Part shown: in pieces, positions 18,589-26,206 of the stretch | How the letters are laid out: every line of letters starts with the position of its first letter | How positions within the stretch are numbered: the first letter of the stretch is position 1 | Assembly: GCA_020721585.1 (NCBI GenBank) | Contig: DYMK01000003.1 | Location: 1 to 64,000 of the forward strand | Reading direction: 5' to 3' | Length of the DNA: 64,000 nt | From: Sulfuricurvum sp. | GTDB taxonomy: Bacteria; Campylobacterota; Campylobacteria; Campylobacterales; Sulfurimonadaceae | Position numbers and translations under genes: made by a program | Notes under the pieces: model-generated | Databases searched by the model: none | The model's input: the letters and a program-made list of their open reading frames with translations, nothing else | Told to the model about the DNA's origin: nothing

Positions 18589-18609
18589 TTAATATTCTTC
18601 TGATGGCGT

Positions 18610-18615
18610 TATGAT
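18610..18615 (+). promoter_or_regulatory. -10 box of hemH
   Basis: TATGAT lies 36 bases before the hemH ATG; GAGG four bases before the ATG is the ribosome site. No clear -35. Confidence 0.4.
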
Positions 18616-18651
18616 ACACTGCCATTCTAAACACATCGTTAATGAGGCGAA

Positions 18652-19599
18652 ATGAAAGAAGCAATTATCCTTCTCAATATGGGTGGTCCCAATAATCTCC
18701 ATGAAGTGGAACTTTTTTTGACCAATATGTTTAATGACCCTGCTATTATCCGAACCAAAAGTTCCTTGTTGCGTCGTTTTATCGCCGCAATGATTACCCT
18801 TTCTCGTACCGAAAAATCCCAAGAAATTTATCGACGCATTGGGGGGAAATCGCCCATTGTGGGGTTAACTACCTCGTTGGTAACCAAACTCCAAGAGGCA
18901 TTAAGCGATGAAGTAATGGTCGATTTTGTGATGCGTTATACTCCCCCTATGGCACGTAAAGTAATTGAAAAGCTTCAACGCAATGGAGTCGAAAAAGTCT
19001 TTTTGATCCCCCTCTACCCCCACTACTCTTCCACCACCACCGCCTCTTCGTTGGATGATTTTGAAGCCACCGCGCACGCGATGGGGTGGTCTCCTATTAT
19101 GGTAGAAATTAAACACTTTTTCATGAATGATCGGTATAACACCCTCTTGGTTTCCTTGATCCAAGAGACCTTAGGTCGTGATCATCCCCAAGAATTTGAA
19201 CTTATTTTTTCCGCCCATGGCTTACCCCAAAAAATTGTCGATCAAGGGGATCCCTATCAGCGGCACGTCATGGCGCACGTCGATCTTTTGACCACCAAAC
19301 TCCATGAAGCAAACCTCTACTTTAATGCCATCCATTTGGCATACCAATCCAAAGTGGGACCCATGAAATGGCTTGAACCCTCACTGGAATCGATGCTTCA
19401 AGGGGTAAGAACTCCTAACGTGATCATTGTCCCCCTTGCCTTTACCATTGATAATTCGGAGACCGATTTTGAACTTTCCATTGAATACGCTGAAATTGCT
19501 CATGAACTGGGTATCACCGATTATCGGGTCTGTTCTTGCCCCAATGACCACCCACTCTTTGTCGATTTTTTGGTCAATACGTATCATAAGATGAAATAA
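18652..19599 (+). CDS. hemH: Ferrochelatase
   Basis: A 315-residue enzyme inserting Fe2+ into protoporphyrin IX, the last step of haem b synthesis. The start LLNMGGP is the family signature; the catalytic His lies in SAHGLP and the acidic partner in the NSETDFEL region near the C-terminus. Length is normal for the bacterial enzyme. It is a single gene, divergent from the NlpC hydrolase and convergent with purL. Confidence 0.93.
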   Translation: MKEAIILLNMGGPNNLHEVELFLTNMFNDPAIIRTKSSLLRRFIAAMITLSRTEKSQEIYRRIGGKSPIVGLTTSLVTKLQEALSDEVMVDFVMRYTPPMARKVIEKLQRNGVEKVFLIPLYPHYSSTTTASSLDDFEATAHAMGWSPIMVEIKHFFMNDRYNTLLVSLIQETLGRDHPQEFELIFSAHGLPQKIVDQGDPYQRHVMAHVDLLTTKLHEANLYFNAIHLAYQSKVGPMKWLEPSLESMLQGVRTPNVIIVPLAFTIDNSETDFELSIEYAEIAHELGITDYRVCSCPNDHPLFVDFLVNTYHKMK

Positions 19600-19650
19600 G
19601 AGGATTGTGTTTGTAAAAAAAGAGAAAAATTTAAAGAACCATGAACACTT

Positions 19651-19680
19651 CACCCTTCGACAAGCTCAGGGCGAACGGGA
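19651..19680. repeat. Intergenic repeat CCTTCGACAAGCTCAGG type
   Basis: The element CCCTTCGACAAGCTCAGGGCGAACGG occupies the gap between the convergent hemH and purL genes (written in parts: CCCTTCGACAAG and CTCAGGGCGAACGG). CCCT and AGGG form the ends of a small hairpin. It is a widely seen short repeat in many bacterial genomes, often mistranslated as PFDKLRANG, and could also end transcription of both genes. Confidence 0.7.
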
Positions 19681-19683
19681 TTT

Positions 19684-21897
19684 TTACAAATCCCCTTCTA
19701 TCACTTTTTTGAAGGTGTTGTAGTAAATATTTTGCATCTCAGGAAGTCTCATCGACACGTCGTTGAGACTAAATGTATCACCACCCACGGTTCCAATTTT
19801 TTGACACGCCAATTCACCCACCATCGCTTCAAACGCTACACAGTTTTCATGGGAAACTTCGAGTATCGCACGAGACATACTTTCGGCAAAAATATCACGT
19901 TCATCACTTACGTTAAGTGTCGCAATAACCCCTTTATCACTCACACACGCCATCTTGGCAAGAGCAATCGCAAGACCGCCCGAACTACAATCTTTGGCAG
20001 AGGCTAAAAGTCCTTGCTTATTGGCTTCAATCACCAAATTCCACAATGCACGCTCTTTGTCATAATCGATAGCAGGAATGGTTCCCGCAACCACATTATA
20101 AAGTTCTTTCATATAAAGAGAACCGCCGAATTCCGAACGGCTTTCACCGACGAGATACACTACGTTTCCTTCTTTTTGGAACGCAGACATCAACACTTTG
20201 TTTTGATCTTCATTGACCCCCACCATCGCGATTGAGGGGGTTGGGAAAACTGATTTTCCATTGGTTTCGTTATACAGCGATACGTTTCCGCCGATAACAG
20301 GGGTATTGAGTTCAGCACACGCTTCTTTGATCCCCAGACACCCTTGACCAAACTGCCACATCACTTCAGGGTTTTCTGGATTACCGTAGTTGAGACAGTC
20401 GGTGATTGCTTTAGGCGTTGCACCGCTCATCGCGACATTACGACCGCTTTCGATTACCGCTGCCGCCGCACCTGCTTTGGGGTCGATAAAACAGTAGCGA
20501 ACGTTACAGTCGGCACTCATTGCCAAGGCTACGCCGTTTTCTTTGATACGGATAACGGAAGCGTCAAGTTCGCCCCCTTTTTTGACCGTATTGGTTTGTA
20601 CCATCGAATCGTATTGCTCATAAATCCAATGTTTATCGACCACTTCCATCGAAGCGATCAATTTTTCGAATGCTTTTTGGTTATTAACGGCATCGAAATC
20701 ACTGAGTTTTACGTTGGCGATCTCATCGAGATAGGCCGGACGAGACATAGGGCGATCCAATACGGGTGCCTCTTCACTCACTGGATCAACTGGAACCTCA
20801 GCACATTTCTCGCCGTGCCAGAAAAGTTCCATATTACCCGTCGCCGTTACTTCACCGATAACCGCGCAGTCGAGATCCCATTTCTCGAAAATATCAATAA
20901 TCGCCTGTTCAGTCCCCTTACGAGCACAGATGAGCATACGTTCTTGCGACTCGGAGAGCATGAATTCATACGGCATCATCCCCTCTTCACGAGCAGGAAC
21001 TTTATCGAGGTGCATAATCATCCCGCTACCAGAGCGTCCCGCCATCTCGAATGAACTGGACGTTAATCCCGCTGCTCCCATATCCTGAATCCCGACGACG
21101 TAATCGGTTTTAAACAGTTCCAAACACGCTTCGAGAAGGAGTTTTTCGGTAAACGGGTCACCCACTTGTACCGTCGGACGAAGCCCTTTGGACGCTTCGG
21201 TGAAACTGTCCGAACTCATAACCGCACCACCAAGACCATCACGCCCTGTTTTAGATCCGACGTAGATGACCGGATTGCCGATCCCCTCCGCTTTTCCGTA
21301 GAAGATTTCGTCACTTTTGGCGAGTCCGAGGGTAAACGCATTGACGAGGATATTACCGTTATAGCACTCATCGAAACTTGTCTCTCCGCCGATGGTCGGA
21401 ACCCCCATACAGTTACCATATCCACCGATACCCGATACGACACCGCGTACCAAATAACGCTGATGCGCACTGATGGCATCATCGTTAAGAACATTTCCAA
21501 AACGCAACGCATTGAGGTTGGCGATAGGACGCGCACCCATCGTAAAGACATCCCGCATAATACCGCCTACACCCGTAGCAGCCCCTTGGTAGGGTTCGAT
21601 AAAACTGGGATGATTGTGGCTTTCCATTTTGAAAACCGCCGCATAGCCGCCACCGATGTCGATAACACCCGCATTTTCACCCGGCCCTTGGATAACCCAT
21701 GGTGCTTTGGTGGGGAAACCGCTCAAATGTTTTTTAGAGGATTTGTAACTACAATGTTCACTCCACATCGCCGAAAAAATACCGATTTCCACAAGATTAG
21801 GCTCGCGCCCGAGGATTCTTTTGATGTGGTCATAATCGTCAAGAGAGAGTTTGTGTTGCTTAAGAACTTTTTCAATGTCTGGGAGGGGAGTGCTCAC
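19684..21897 (-). CDS. purL: Phosphoribosylformylglycinamidine synthase subunit PurL
   Basis: A 737-residue small-type PurL, which with PurS and PurQ converts FGAR to FGAM in purine synthesis. The motifs [14 protein letters not shown] (N-terminal), GGDGLGG-type glycine loops, and SESQERM are visible, and two AIRS-like halves can be followed. I place the start at GTG 21897 (AGGA 8 bases upstream); the frame is open to 21948, but a TATAAT -10 at 21932-21937 lies in that stretch, so it should be upstream of transcription. Divergent from the Hsp20 gene. Confidence 0.95.
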   Translation of the reverse strand: MSTPLPDIEKVLKQHKLSLDDYDHIKRILGREPNLVEIGIFSAMWSEHCSYKSSKKHLSGFPTKAPWVIQGPGENAGVIDIGGGYAAVFKMESHNHPSFIEPYQGAATGVGGIMRDVFTMGARPIANLNALRFGNVLNDDAISAHQRYLVRGVVSGIGGYGNCMGVPTIGGETSFDECYNGNILVNAFTLGLAKSDEIFYGKAEGIGNPVIYVGSKTGRDGLGGAVMSSDSFTEASKGLRPTVQVGDPFTEKLLLEACLELFKTDYVVGIQDMGAAGLTSSSFEMAGRSGSGMIMHLDKVPAREEGMMPYEFMLSESQERMLICARKGTEQAIIDIFEKWDLDCAVIGEVTATGNMELFWHGEKCAEVPVDPVSEEAPVLDRPMSRPAYLDEIANVKLSDFDAVNNQKAFEKLIASMEVVDKHWIYEQYDSMVQTNTVKKGGELDASVIRIKENGVALAMSADCNVRYCFIDPKAGAAAAVIESGRNVAMSGATPKAITDCLNYGNPENPEVMWQFGQGCLGIKEACAELNTPVIGGNVSLYNETNGKSVFPTPSIAMVGVNEDQNKVLMSAFQKEGNVVYLVGESRSEFGGSLYMKELYNVVAGTIPAIDYDKERALWNLVIEANKQGLLASAKDCSSGGLAIALAKMACVSDKGVIATLNVSDERDIFAESMSRAILEVSHENCVAFEAMVGELACQKIGTVGGDTFSLNDVSMRLPEMQNIYYNTFKKVIEGDL

Positions 21898-21931
21898 GGC
21901 AGTTTCCTTAGTATGTAATAATAGTGGCGCG

Positions 21932-21937
21932 ATTATA
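21932..21937 (-). promoter_or_regulatory. -10 box of purL
   Basis: TATAAT on the minus strand, 34 bases before GTG 21897. Its position supports the shorter start of purL. Confidence 0.55.
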
Positions 21938-22028
21938 CCCAAGGGCAAACAAACCCCCCCTTAATTTACCTTCTATTTACAAAATTGCTTTAGATTTATC
22001 CCCTAAAAAATTCTAGGAGGTTTACACC

Positions 22029-22511
22029 ATGACCATCTTGCTGAAACGTCTTTTAATCACTTTAGGGGCTGTTCCCCTCATACTTACTGCGGCAACACCA
22101 CCATCAGCTCCCAAATCACCCTGCGAAAGAGGATGCCCTTTTTGGGGATTTGAAGAGATGGAGAGTTTTTTTAATCGCCCTTTTTTTCGAGGGACAACGC
22201 TTTATAGCAGTTCCACAATGAATGAAACCGCTAAAGAATATCTCATTACCCTTGATCTACCGGGGATGGATAAAAAGGATATTGCCATTGAGACAGTGGG
22301 AAATCGATTGATAATTAAAGGGGAACATAAAGAGGATAATAGCACCCAAGGTCGCACCAATCGCTCGTTTCGTTCGGTGAATCAAAGCATCGTATTACCC
22401 GATGATGCTGATATGAGCAAAATTCACGCCCGTAGCAAAAATGGAGTCTTAACCCTCACGATTCCCAAAACAGCGGGGAAAAAGGTGTCACGTACGATTG
22501 AGGTTCAATGA
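22029..22511 (+). CDS. Hsp20/alpha-crystallin chaperone with signal peptide
   Basis: A 160-residue small heat-shock protein. The alpha-crystallin domain (about 62-150) is complete, with the closing GVLTLTIPK motif. Unlike cytoplasmic Hsp20 proteins, it starts with a basic end and hydrophobic stretch (residues 8-22) ending TAATP, a normal signal-peptide shape, followed by a short proline/cysteine-rich link (Cys32, Cys36). This predicts a periplasmic chaperone that keeps unfolded exported proteins soluble; export is inferred from sequence only. AGGAGG precedes ATG 22029. A hairpin terminator follows. Confidence 0.85.
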   Translation: MTILLKRLLITLGAVPLILTAATPPSAPKSPCERGCPFWGFEEMESFFNRPFFRGTTLYSSSTMNETAKEYLITLDLPGMDKKDIAIETVGNRLIIKGEHKEDNSTQGRTNRSFRSVNQSIVLPDDADMSKIHARSKNGVLTLTIPKTAGKKVSRTIEVQ

Positions 22512-22521
22512 AACACTCTCA

Positions 22522-22547
22522 TTCTCCCGAATTCATACTCGGGAGAA
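22522..22547. terminator. Terminator hairpin after the Hsp20 gene
   Basis: TTCTCCCGA and TCGGGAGAA form a perfect 9-base stem with an 8-base loop, 10 bases after the Hsp20 stop. It lacks a strong T-run on the plus strand. The convergent DUF4276 gene ends at 22569, so it may serve both. Confidence 0.7.
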
Positions 22548-22568
22548 AATAACATAAAAACTGATTTT

Positions 22569-23180
22569 TTACGTCAACTTTTCAAGATACTCAAAAAACT
22601 CTTTTGAATGTTTCCCATGATTTTTCACTTTATTTGCATCCAACATTCCAAGAATTTTAAACGAATGGGCACCTTTTCCATATGTACCTTTGGTCGTATC
22701 TTTTGTAGCGTTTTCTAATGCATTATAAATAGTTTGTTTGCATGTGGATTCTAAATTAGTATTTTTTGGTAAAGCATTCTCATGAAAATCTTTTCCATAA
22801 AAACTCTTCAGTGCATCTTTATCAGCTAAAAACCATGATTCCATACATTCAATCATAAAAAATAAGTTATCTTCATCAGCACTTTTTGGCTGCTCCCAAT
22901 TATCTCCAACTCTTGTTTTTACATAATCCCATTTTTTTATGTCTCCATCAATACAGCCTTCACTATCAACTAAAAGTAATATCACTTCATCAAATTTTTT
23001 ATTTTTTATAGCTGCTTTAAAATCACCGAAGGCTTCACTTCTGCTTCCAGATGCAATAATTTTTGAAACTTTACTTTTGATTCCTAACTTATCAAAAAGT
23101 AATGAAAAAGCCATTCTTAGCTCTTTATTAAGCTGACTATTGTTTTTTGCACCGCCTTCAACATATATTTTAGCTTTCAA
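22569..23180 (-). CDS. DUF4276 protein, TOPRIM-like partner of an AAA ATPase
   Basis: A 203-residue protein with the DUF4276 signatures VEGG at 7-10, LVDSEG at 70-75 and ECMESWFLAD around 110-120. The spacing of the N-terminal acidic residue and the later D-x-E is that of a TOPRIM nuclease-like fold. DUF4276 proteins are usually encoded with an AAA ATPase, and such pairs are common in phage-defence islands. The start is TTG 23180, overlapping the ATPase stop as TTGA. The exact activity is not shown by sequence. Confidence 0.75.
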   Translation of the reverse strand: MKAKIYVEGGAKNNSQLNKELRMAFSLLFDKLGIKSKVSKIIASGSRSEAFGDFKAAIKNKKFDEVILLLVDSEGCIDGDIKKWDYVKTRVGDNWEQPKSADEDNLFFMIECMESWFLADKDALKSFYGKDFHENALPKNTNLESTCKQTIYNALENATKDTTKGTYGKGAHSFKILGMLDANKVKNHGKHSKEFFEYLEKLT

Positions 23181-24343
23181 AATCGGTTTCCTCCAATTTC
23201 ACCCTTTGACCAAAGCTGACCTAACGTATACCGATCTAGCCAATCTTCAAGATCTTCTTGACATAAGCGATTCATCTGTGTAGCCCCATTCTCATTTTCG
23301 CATACAATAACATCTTCAGGACTCTGTGTTAAAGCATCAATAATTATTTCTGAATGTGTTGTAACTACAATTTGTACTTCTTCGGAAGCTTCTTTTAACA
23401 ATTCTGCTATAGTAGGTAAAATATCAGGATGCAATCCAAGTTCAGGTTCTTCGATACACAATAATGAGGGTTTGTTAGGTGAATAAAGAATGGCTAATAA
23501 CGACAAATAACGTAGCGTACCATCCGAAAGACGTGTTGCAGGAATATTATAATTTTTTTCAGTAAAAAATATTTGTATAGTAGTGCCTTGAATATCAACG
23601 TAAAAATCATCAAAACGGGGATAAAGAATTTTTAACTTTTCAATTATTTGCTTTTTAACATCAGGGTAGCGATTCATTCCATTAAGAATCAAACCTAAAT
23701 TTTTATAGTCTTCATCAAGGAATTTGATATTTCCTTCAACACTTTGAGCTAATCGTGGGGCAGAACGTCGTCCAAATGACCACTCTCGATAAATTCTAAT
23801 TTTATGATATTCTTTGGACAATTTACTAATTTCAGGATATTGATCGGGGTCTTTTCGTTGTGATAAGATAGATTGTTCTGGATCTATATCTATCCTTGCT
23901 AGTTTTCGATCTTTGCCTTTTATATTTAAAACAGGGTGATTATTCTGATATTTATAATAAAAATAGGGTACTTTCCCCCCATTAGAGGACTTTTCATCTT
24001 CAATTCGTTCATCTTGCAAATCAAATTTGTTACCCACTGCACCAAAAGAAATTGAATGTTTTATACAGATATTATTCTTATCATTTTTAACGCCTGTTTT
24101 TACTTCAAGATGCGCTATTGGAAACGGTGTCCCTTGATGCAACCAAACAGCAATCCCTCCATTTTCTTTTACCGTGCTGGCAAGAAGTGTCGGAGCCGAT
24201 TGAAGTAAACTTATAGCTTCAATAAAATTGGATTTACCTGAACCGTTGGAACCAATGAGTACATTGAGATTTTTTAAGGGTAAATCAATCCCTTTATTAT
24301 CAAAAGAGAGTAGATTTTGAATTTTTATGTGATTAATTAGCAC
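23177..24343 (-). CDS. AAA/RecF-like ATPase, probable defence-system sensor
   Basis: A 388-residue SMC/ABC-type ATPase: Walker A GSNGSGKSN (31-39), signature-like LSDGTLRYLSLLA, Walker B LLCIEEPELGLHP and a switch His in VTTHSE. This is the AAA_21/AAA_15 architecture found in OLD, PARIS and related defence ATPases. The start is GTG 24343 with AAAGGA upstream. It is translationally coupled to the DUF4276 protein and has no other partner. I infer a two-gene anti-phage system; an ordinary DNA-repair role is less likely because of the DUF4276 partner. Confidence 0.75.
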   Translation of the reverse strand: MLINHIKIQNLLSFDNKGIDLPLKNLNVLIGSNGSGKSNFIEAISLLQSAPTLLASTVKENGGIAVWLHQGTPFPIAHLEVKTGVKNDKNNICIKHSISFGAVGNKFDLQDERIEDEKSSNGGKVPYFYYKYQNNHPVLNIKGKDRKLARIDIDPEQSILSQRKDPDQYPEISKLSKEYHKIRIYREWSFGRRSAPRLAQSVEGNIKFLDEDYKNLGLILNGMNRYPDVKKQIIEKLKILYPRFDDFYVDIQGTTIQIFFTEKNYNIPATRLSDGTLRYLSLLAILYSPNKPSLLCIEEPELGLHPDILPTIAELLKEASEEVQIVVTTHSEIIIDALTQSPEDVIVCENENGATQMNRLCQEDLEDWLDRYTLGQLWSKGEIGGNRF

Positions 24344-24462
24344 GTAATATCCTTTAAAAATAGCAGATCAAAATATAGACGATTTTAGCTTATACTTACA
24401 AGCTTAACATAGAAGACATTAAAAAATTTCGTTCCAACTAGTGCTTGAAATCCTAAAAAAAA

Positions 24463-24993
24463 TCAATGAAACGCAAAATCAGATTCACTGCGGTGATCCT
24501 TTTTGAGGGTAAAAATATCGCTATACCCCAAAGAGAGGATTTCATACGTTTTTTTCCCTTGAGGAAGAGTAAGGGTAAACTCATCCCCCTCCTCTTTGCC
24601 CAATAATGCCCGTGCAAGAGGAGAATGTACCGATATAAGACCATTTTGAGGTTCACTTTCCAGTGTACCACAAATGGTATAGCTAAACTCTTCTTCTGTA
24701 TCACTCTGGACAATGCGGATCGTCGAACCAAAATGGACACGAGTATGATTTAATACAGCAGGATCAATGATCTGCGCTTTTTGAATCATCGAATTGAGAT
24801 AAAAAAGACGTTTATCGATGTGACGGAGCTTCTCTTTTGCCGCATGATATTCGGCATTTTCACTTCGATCCCCCAACTCTGCTGCACGCTGTTTTTCCCT
24901 ATTAACCTTGGGTTTTTCGACATCTTTTAGGAATTTAAACTCCCGCAAAAGTTCATCGTACCCTCGTGGGGTCATCGGTTCATTTTGGCTCAT
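24463..24993 (-). CDS. greB: GreA/GreB-family transcript cleavage factor
   Basis: A 176-residue factor that reactivates backtracked RNA polymerase. The N-terminal coiled coil carries the acidic tip (LGDRSENAEY) with K-x-LR-x-IDKRL-x-YL after it, closer to GreB than to GreA; the C-terminal FKBP-like domain has SPLARALLGKEEGD. A C-terminal tail of about 20 polar residues after LGYSD extends beyond the usual end. The GreA/GreB assignment is not certain. It is flanked by accessory genes rather than by its usual neighbours. Confidence 0.8.
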   Translation of the reverse strand: MSQNEPMTPRGYDELLREFKFLKDVEKPKVNREKQRAAELGDRSENAEYHAAKEKLRHIDKRLFYLNSMIQKAQIIDPAVLNHTRVHFGSTIRIVQSDTEEEFSYTICGTLESEPQNGLISVHSPLARALLGKEEGDEFTLTLPQGKKTYEILSLGYSDIFTLKKDHRSESDFAFH

Positions 24994-25037
24994 TTACTTA
25001 ATCTTTCTAGGTAACAATTACACCTAATTTAATGTAT

Positions 25038-25400
25038 TTAAGAAGCCAACGCTACAATGATTTTCTCTTTTAAATCACTCAATTCATCATGGCAAATTTC
25101 AAAGACAACTTCCGAGTTAATATCGATATAGTGGCGCGATATTACTTCTCTGAATTTGATAATGTCACTCCAATAATTTTTGGGAGCAATCTTTTCAAGC
25201 ACTTCTTTGTCTGTTTTATAAATATTTTTGAGGGCTTCACCGATACTTTGAAGGCGCATCGAGATTGAACCGAGCTTTTCTAGCCCTTCATCATCTTTCA
25301 TGAAATCATCACTTTGTCTGATAACCAAAAAACGTTTTTGGACAAGTTTAATACTTTGAAGTATGTATTCAAGTAATTCTGTGGTATTTTTCTTATCCAT
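25038..25400 (-). CDS. HepT-like HEPN RNase toxin (DUF86), module 1
   Basis: A 120-residue helical DUF86/HEPN protein. The motif region reads REVISRHYID: the usual RX4HXY becomes R-x4-R-H-Y, so the histidine is shifted by one position while RX4-6H and the tyrosine are kept. HepT RNases are silenced when the MntA nucleotidyltransferase AMPylates the tyrosine of this motif. ATG 25400 overlaps the antitoxin gene by 8 bases; an in-frame TTG at 25418 is less likely. The pair is a type VII toxin-antitoxin module. Confidence 0.8.
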   Translation of the reverse strand: MDKKNTTELLEYILQSIKLVQKRFLVIRQSDDFMKDDEGLEKLGSISMRLQSIGEALKNIYKTDKEVLEKIAPKNYWSDIIKFREVISRHYIDINSEVVFEICHDELSDLKEKIIVALAS

Positions 25401-25686
25401 AAATAACGTCACGCTCAATAGTGTACTTCAATGAGGGTCGCATATATTTATGGGGATACAAGAGATCGATTTTGGTTCCAAAAGCTTCTTCAAAATAGTT
25501 CCATGCCCCAGCGATATTTCTAAATTTTTTATCTTCAAATTCAGCATAAATATCAATATCACTCTCAGGGGTTGCGACACCTTTGGCATAGCTACCAAAA
25601 AGCCCAACTTTAACGAGAGAGTATTTTTCCCGTAGCTCGTCTTTGTGATTAACAAAAAAATCAAGGATTAACTCTTTGGTAACCAT
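25393..25686 (-). CDS. MntA-like nucleotidyltransferase antitoxin, module 1
   Basis: A 97-residue minimal nucleotidyltransferase. GSYAKG (31-36) and DID (43-45) form the GSX10DXD catalytic motif. In known MntA-HepT pairs this enzyme poly-AMPylates HepT and blocks it. It overlaps the toxin gene by 8 bases, the same geometry as the second module at 63279. Confidence 0.85.
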   Translation of the reverse strand: MVTKELILDFFVNHKDELREKYSLVKVGLFGSYAKGVATPESDIDIYAEFEDKKFRNIAGAWNYFEEAFGTKIDLLYPHKYMRPSLKYTIERDVIYG

Positions 25687-25805
25687 CTCACCCTACTTCT
25701 GCATTACATGATTTGTATTGTACCACAGTCACAATTAGACGCGATATTGATGGAGCTTCACTTTACGTTGGCTCCACATATACCTTCGCCTCGATTCCAT
25801 GGTCA

Positions 25806-26132
25806 TTAGGCGGTAAATCCTACAATATAATAGGTCTCTTTTCCTGCCACTTTTTCTAATTTGACCTTATACTTATGGGAAAAATGGTCAATTTTTTCAC
25901 GTGCATCGCTTTTACTCACCTCACTGACCCCTTCAATCTTAATCTTCAAAAAATCATGGGTATTGGACATCGCCACATACGACTTGTCCGCTTTCAACGC
26001 TTCGTGTAAATCCATCACGTGTTTAATAATTTTATCAAATCCAACGGTATTGGCTTCAATCCGTCCTAACTGCTCCATCAAGGGGAGATTGGGGACGTAA
26101 CCCAATTGGTTCAAAATACTTTCGTGTGTCAT
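25806..26132 (-). CDS. Conserved hypothetical protein
   Basis: A 108-residue soluble protein, mixed helix and strand, with no signal peptide and no motif I can name. The end (KLEKVAGKETYYIVGFTA) suggests a small alpha/beta domain. It is divergent from RNase R, the two starts separated by 74 bases. Real gene judged from codon use and length; function unknown. Confidence 0.6.
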   Translation of the reverse strand: MTHESILNQLGYVPNLPLMEQLGRIEANTVGFDKIIKHVMDLHEALKADKSYVAMSNTHDFLKIKIEGVSEVSKSDAREKIDHFSHKYKVKLEKVAGKETYYIVGFTA

Positions 26133-26194
26133 GGCTGTTGCTCCTTTTTTTCGTAAAACAAGGGGGTTATTCTATCACAGAAGTATTTACGGGC

Positions 26195-26200
26195 TATAAT
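26195..26200 (+). promoter_or_regulatory. -10 box directly before the RNase R start
   Basis: TATAAT ends 6 bases before ATG 26207, and no ribosome site is visible. If used, transcription would start at or next to the ATG and give a leaderless mRNA. Confidence 0.45.
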
Positions 26201-26206
26201 AATGGG

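Noticed and set aside
20344-21918. Long plus-strand open frames (236 and 250 codons) opposite purL
   Set aside because: They are rich in His, Thr and Arg, match the reverse of purL codons, have no ribosome site and no family features; purL is unambiguous on the other strand.
25741-25776. TGGAGC/GCTCCA inverted repeat between module 1 and the hypothetical gene
   Set aside because: Six bases with a 14-base loop and no T-run: too weak to call a terminator or operator.
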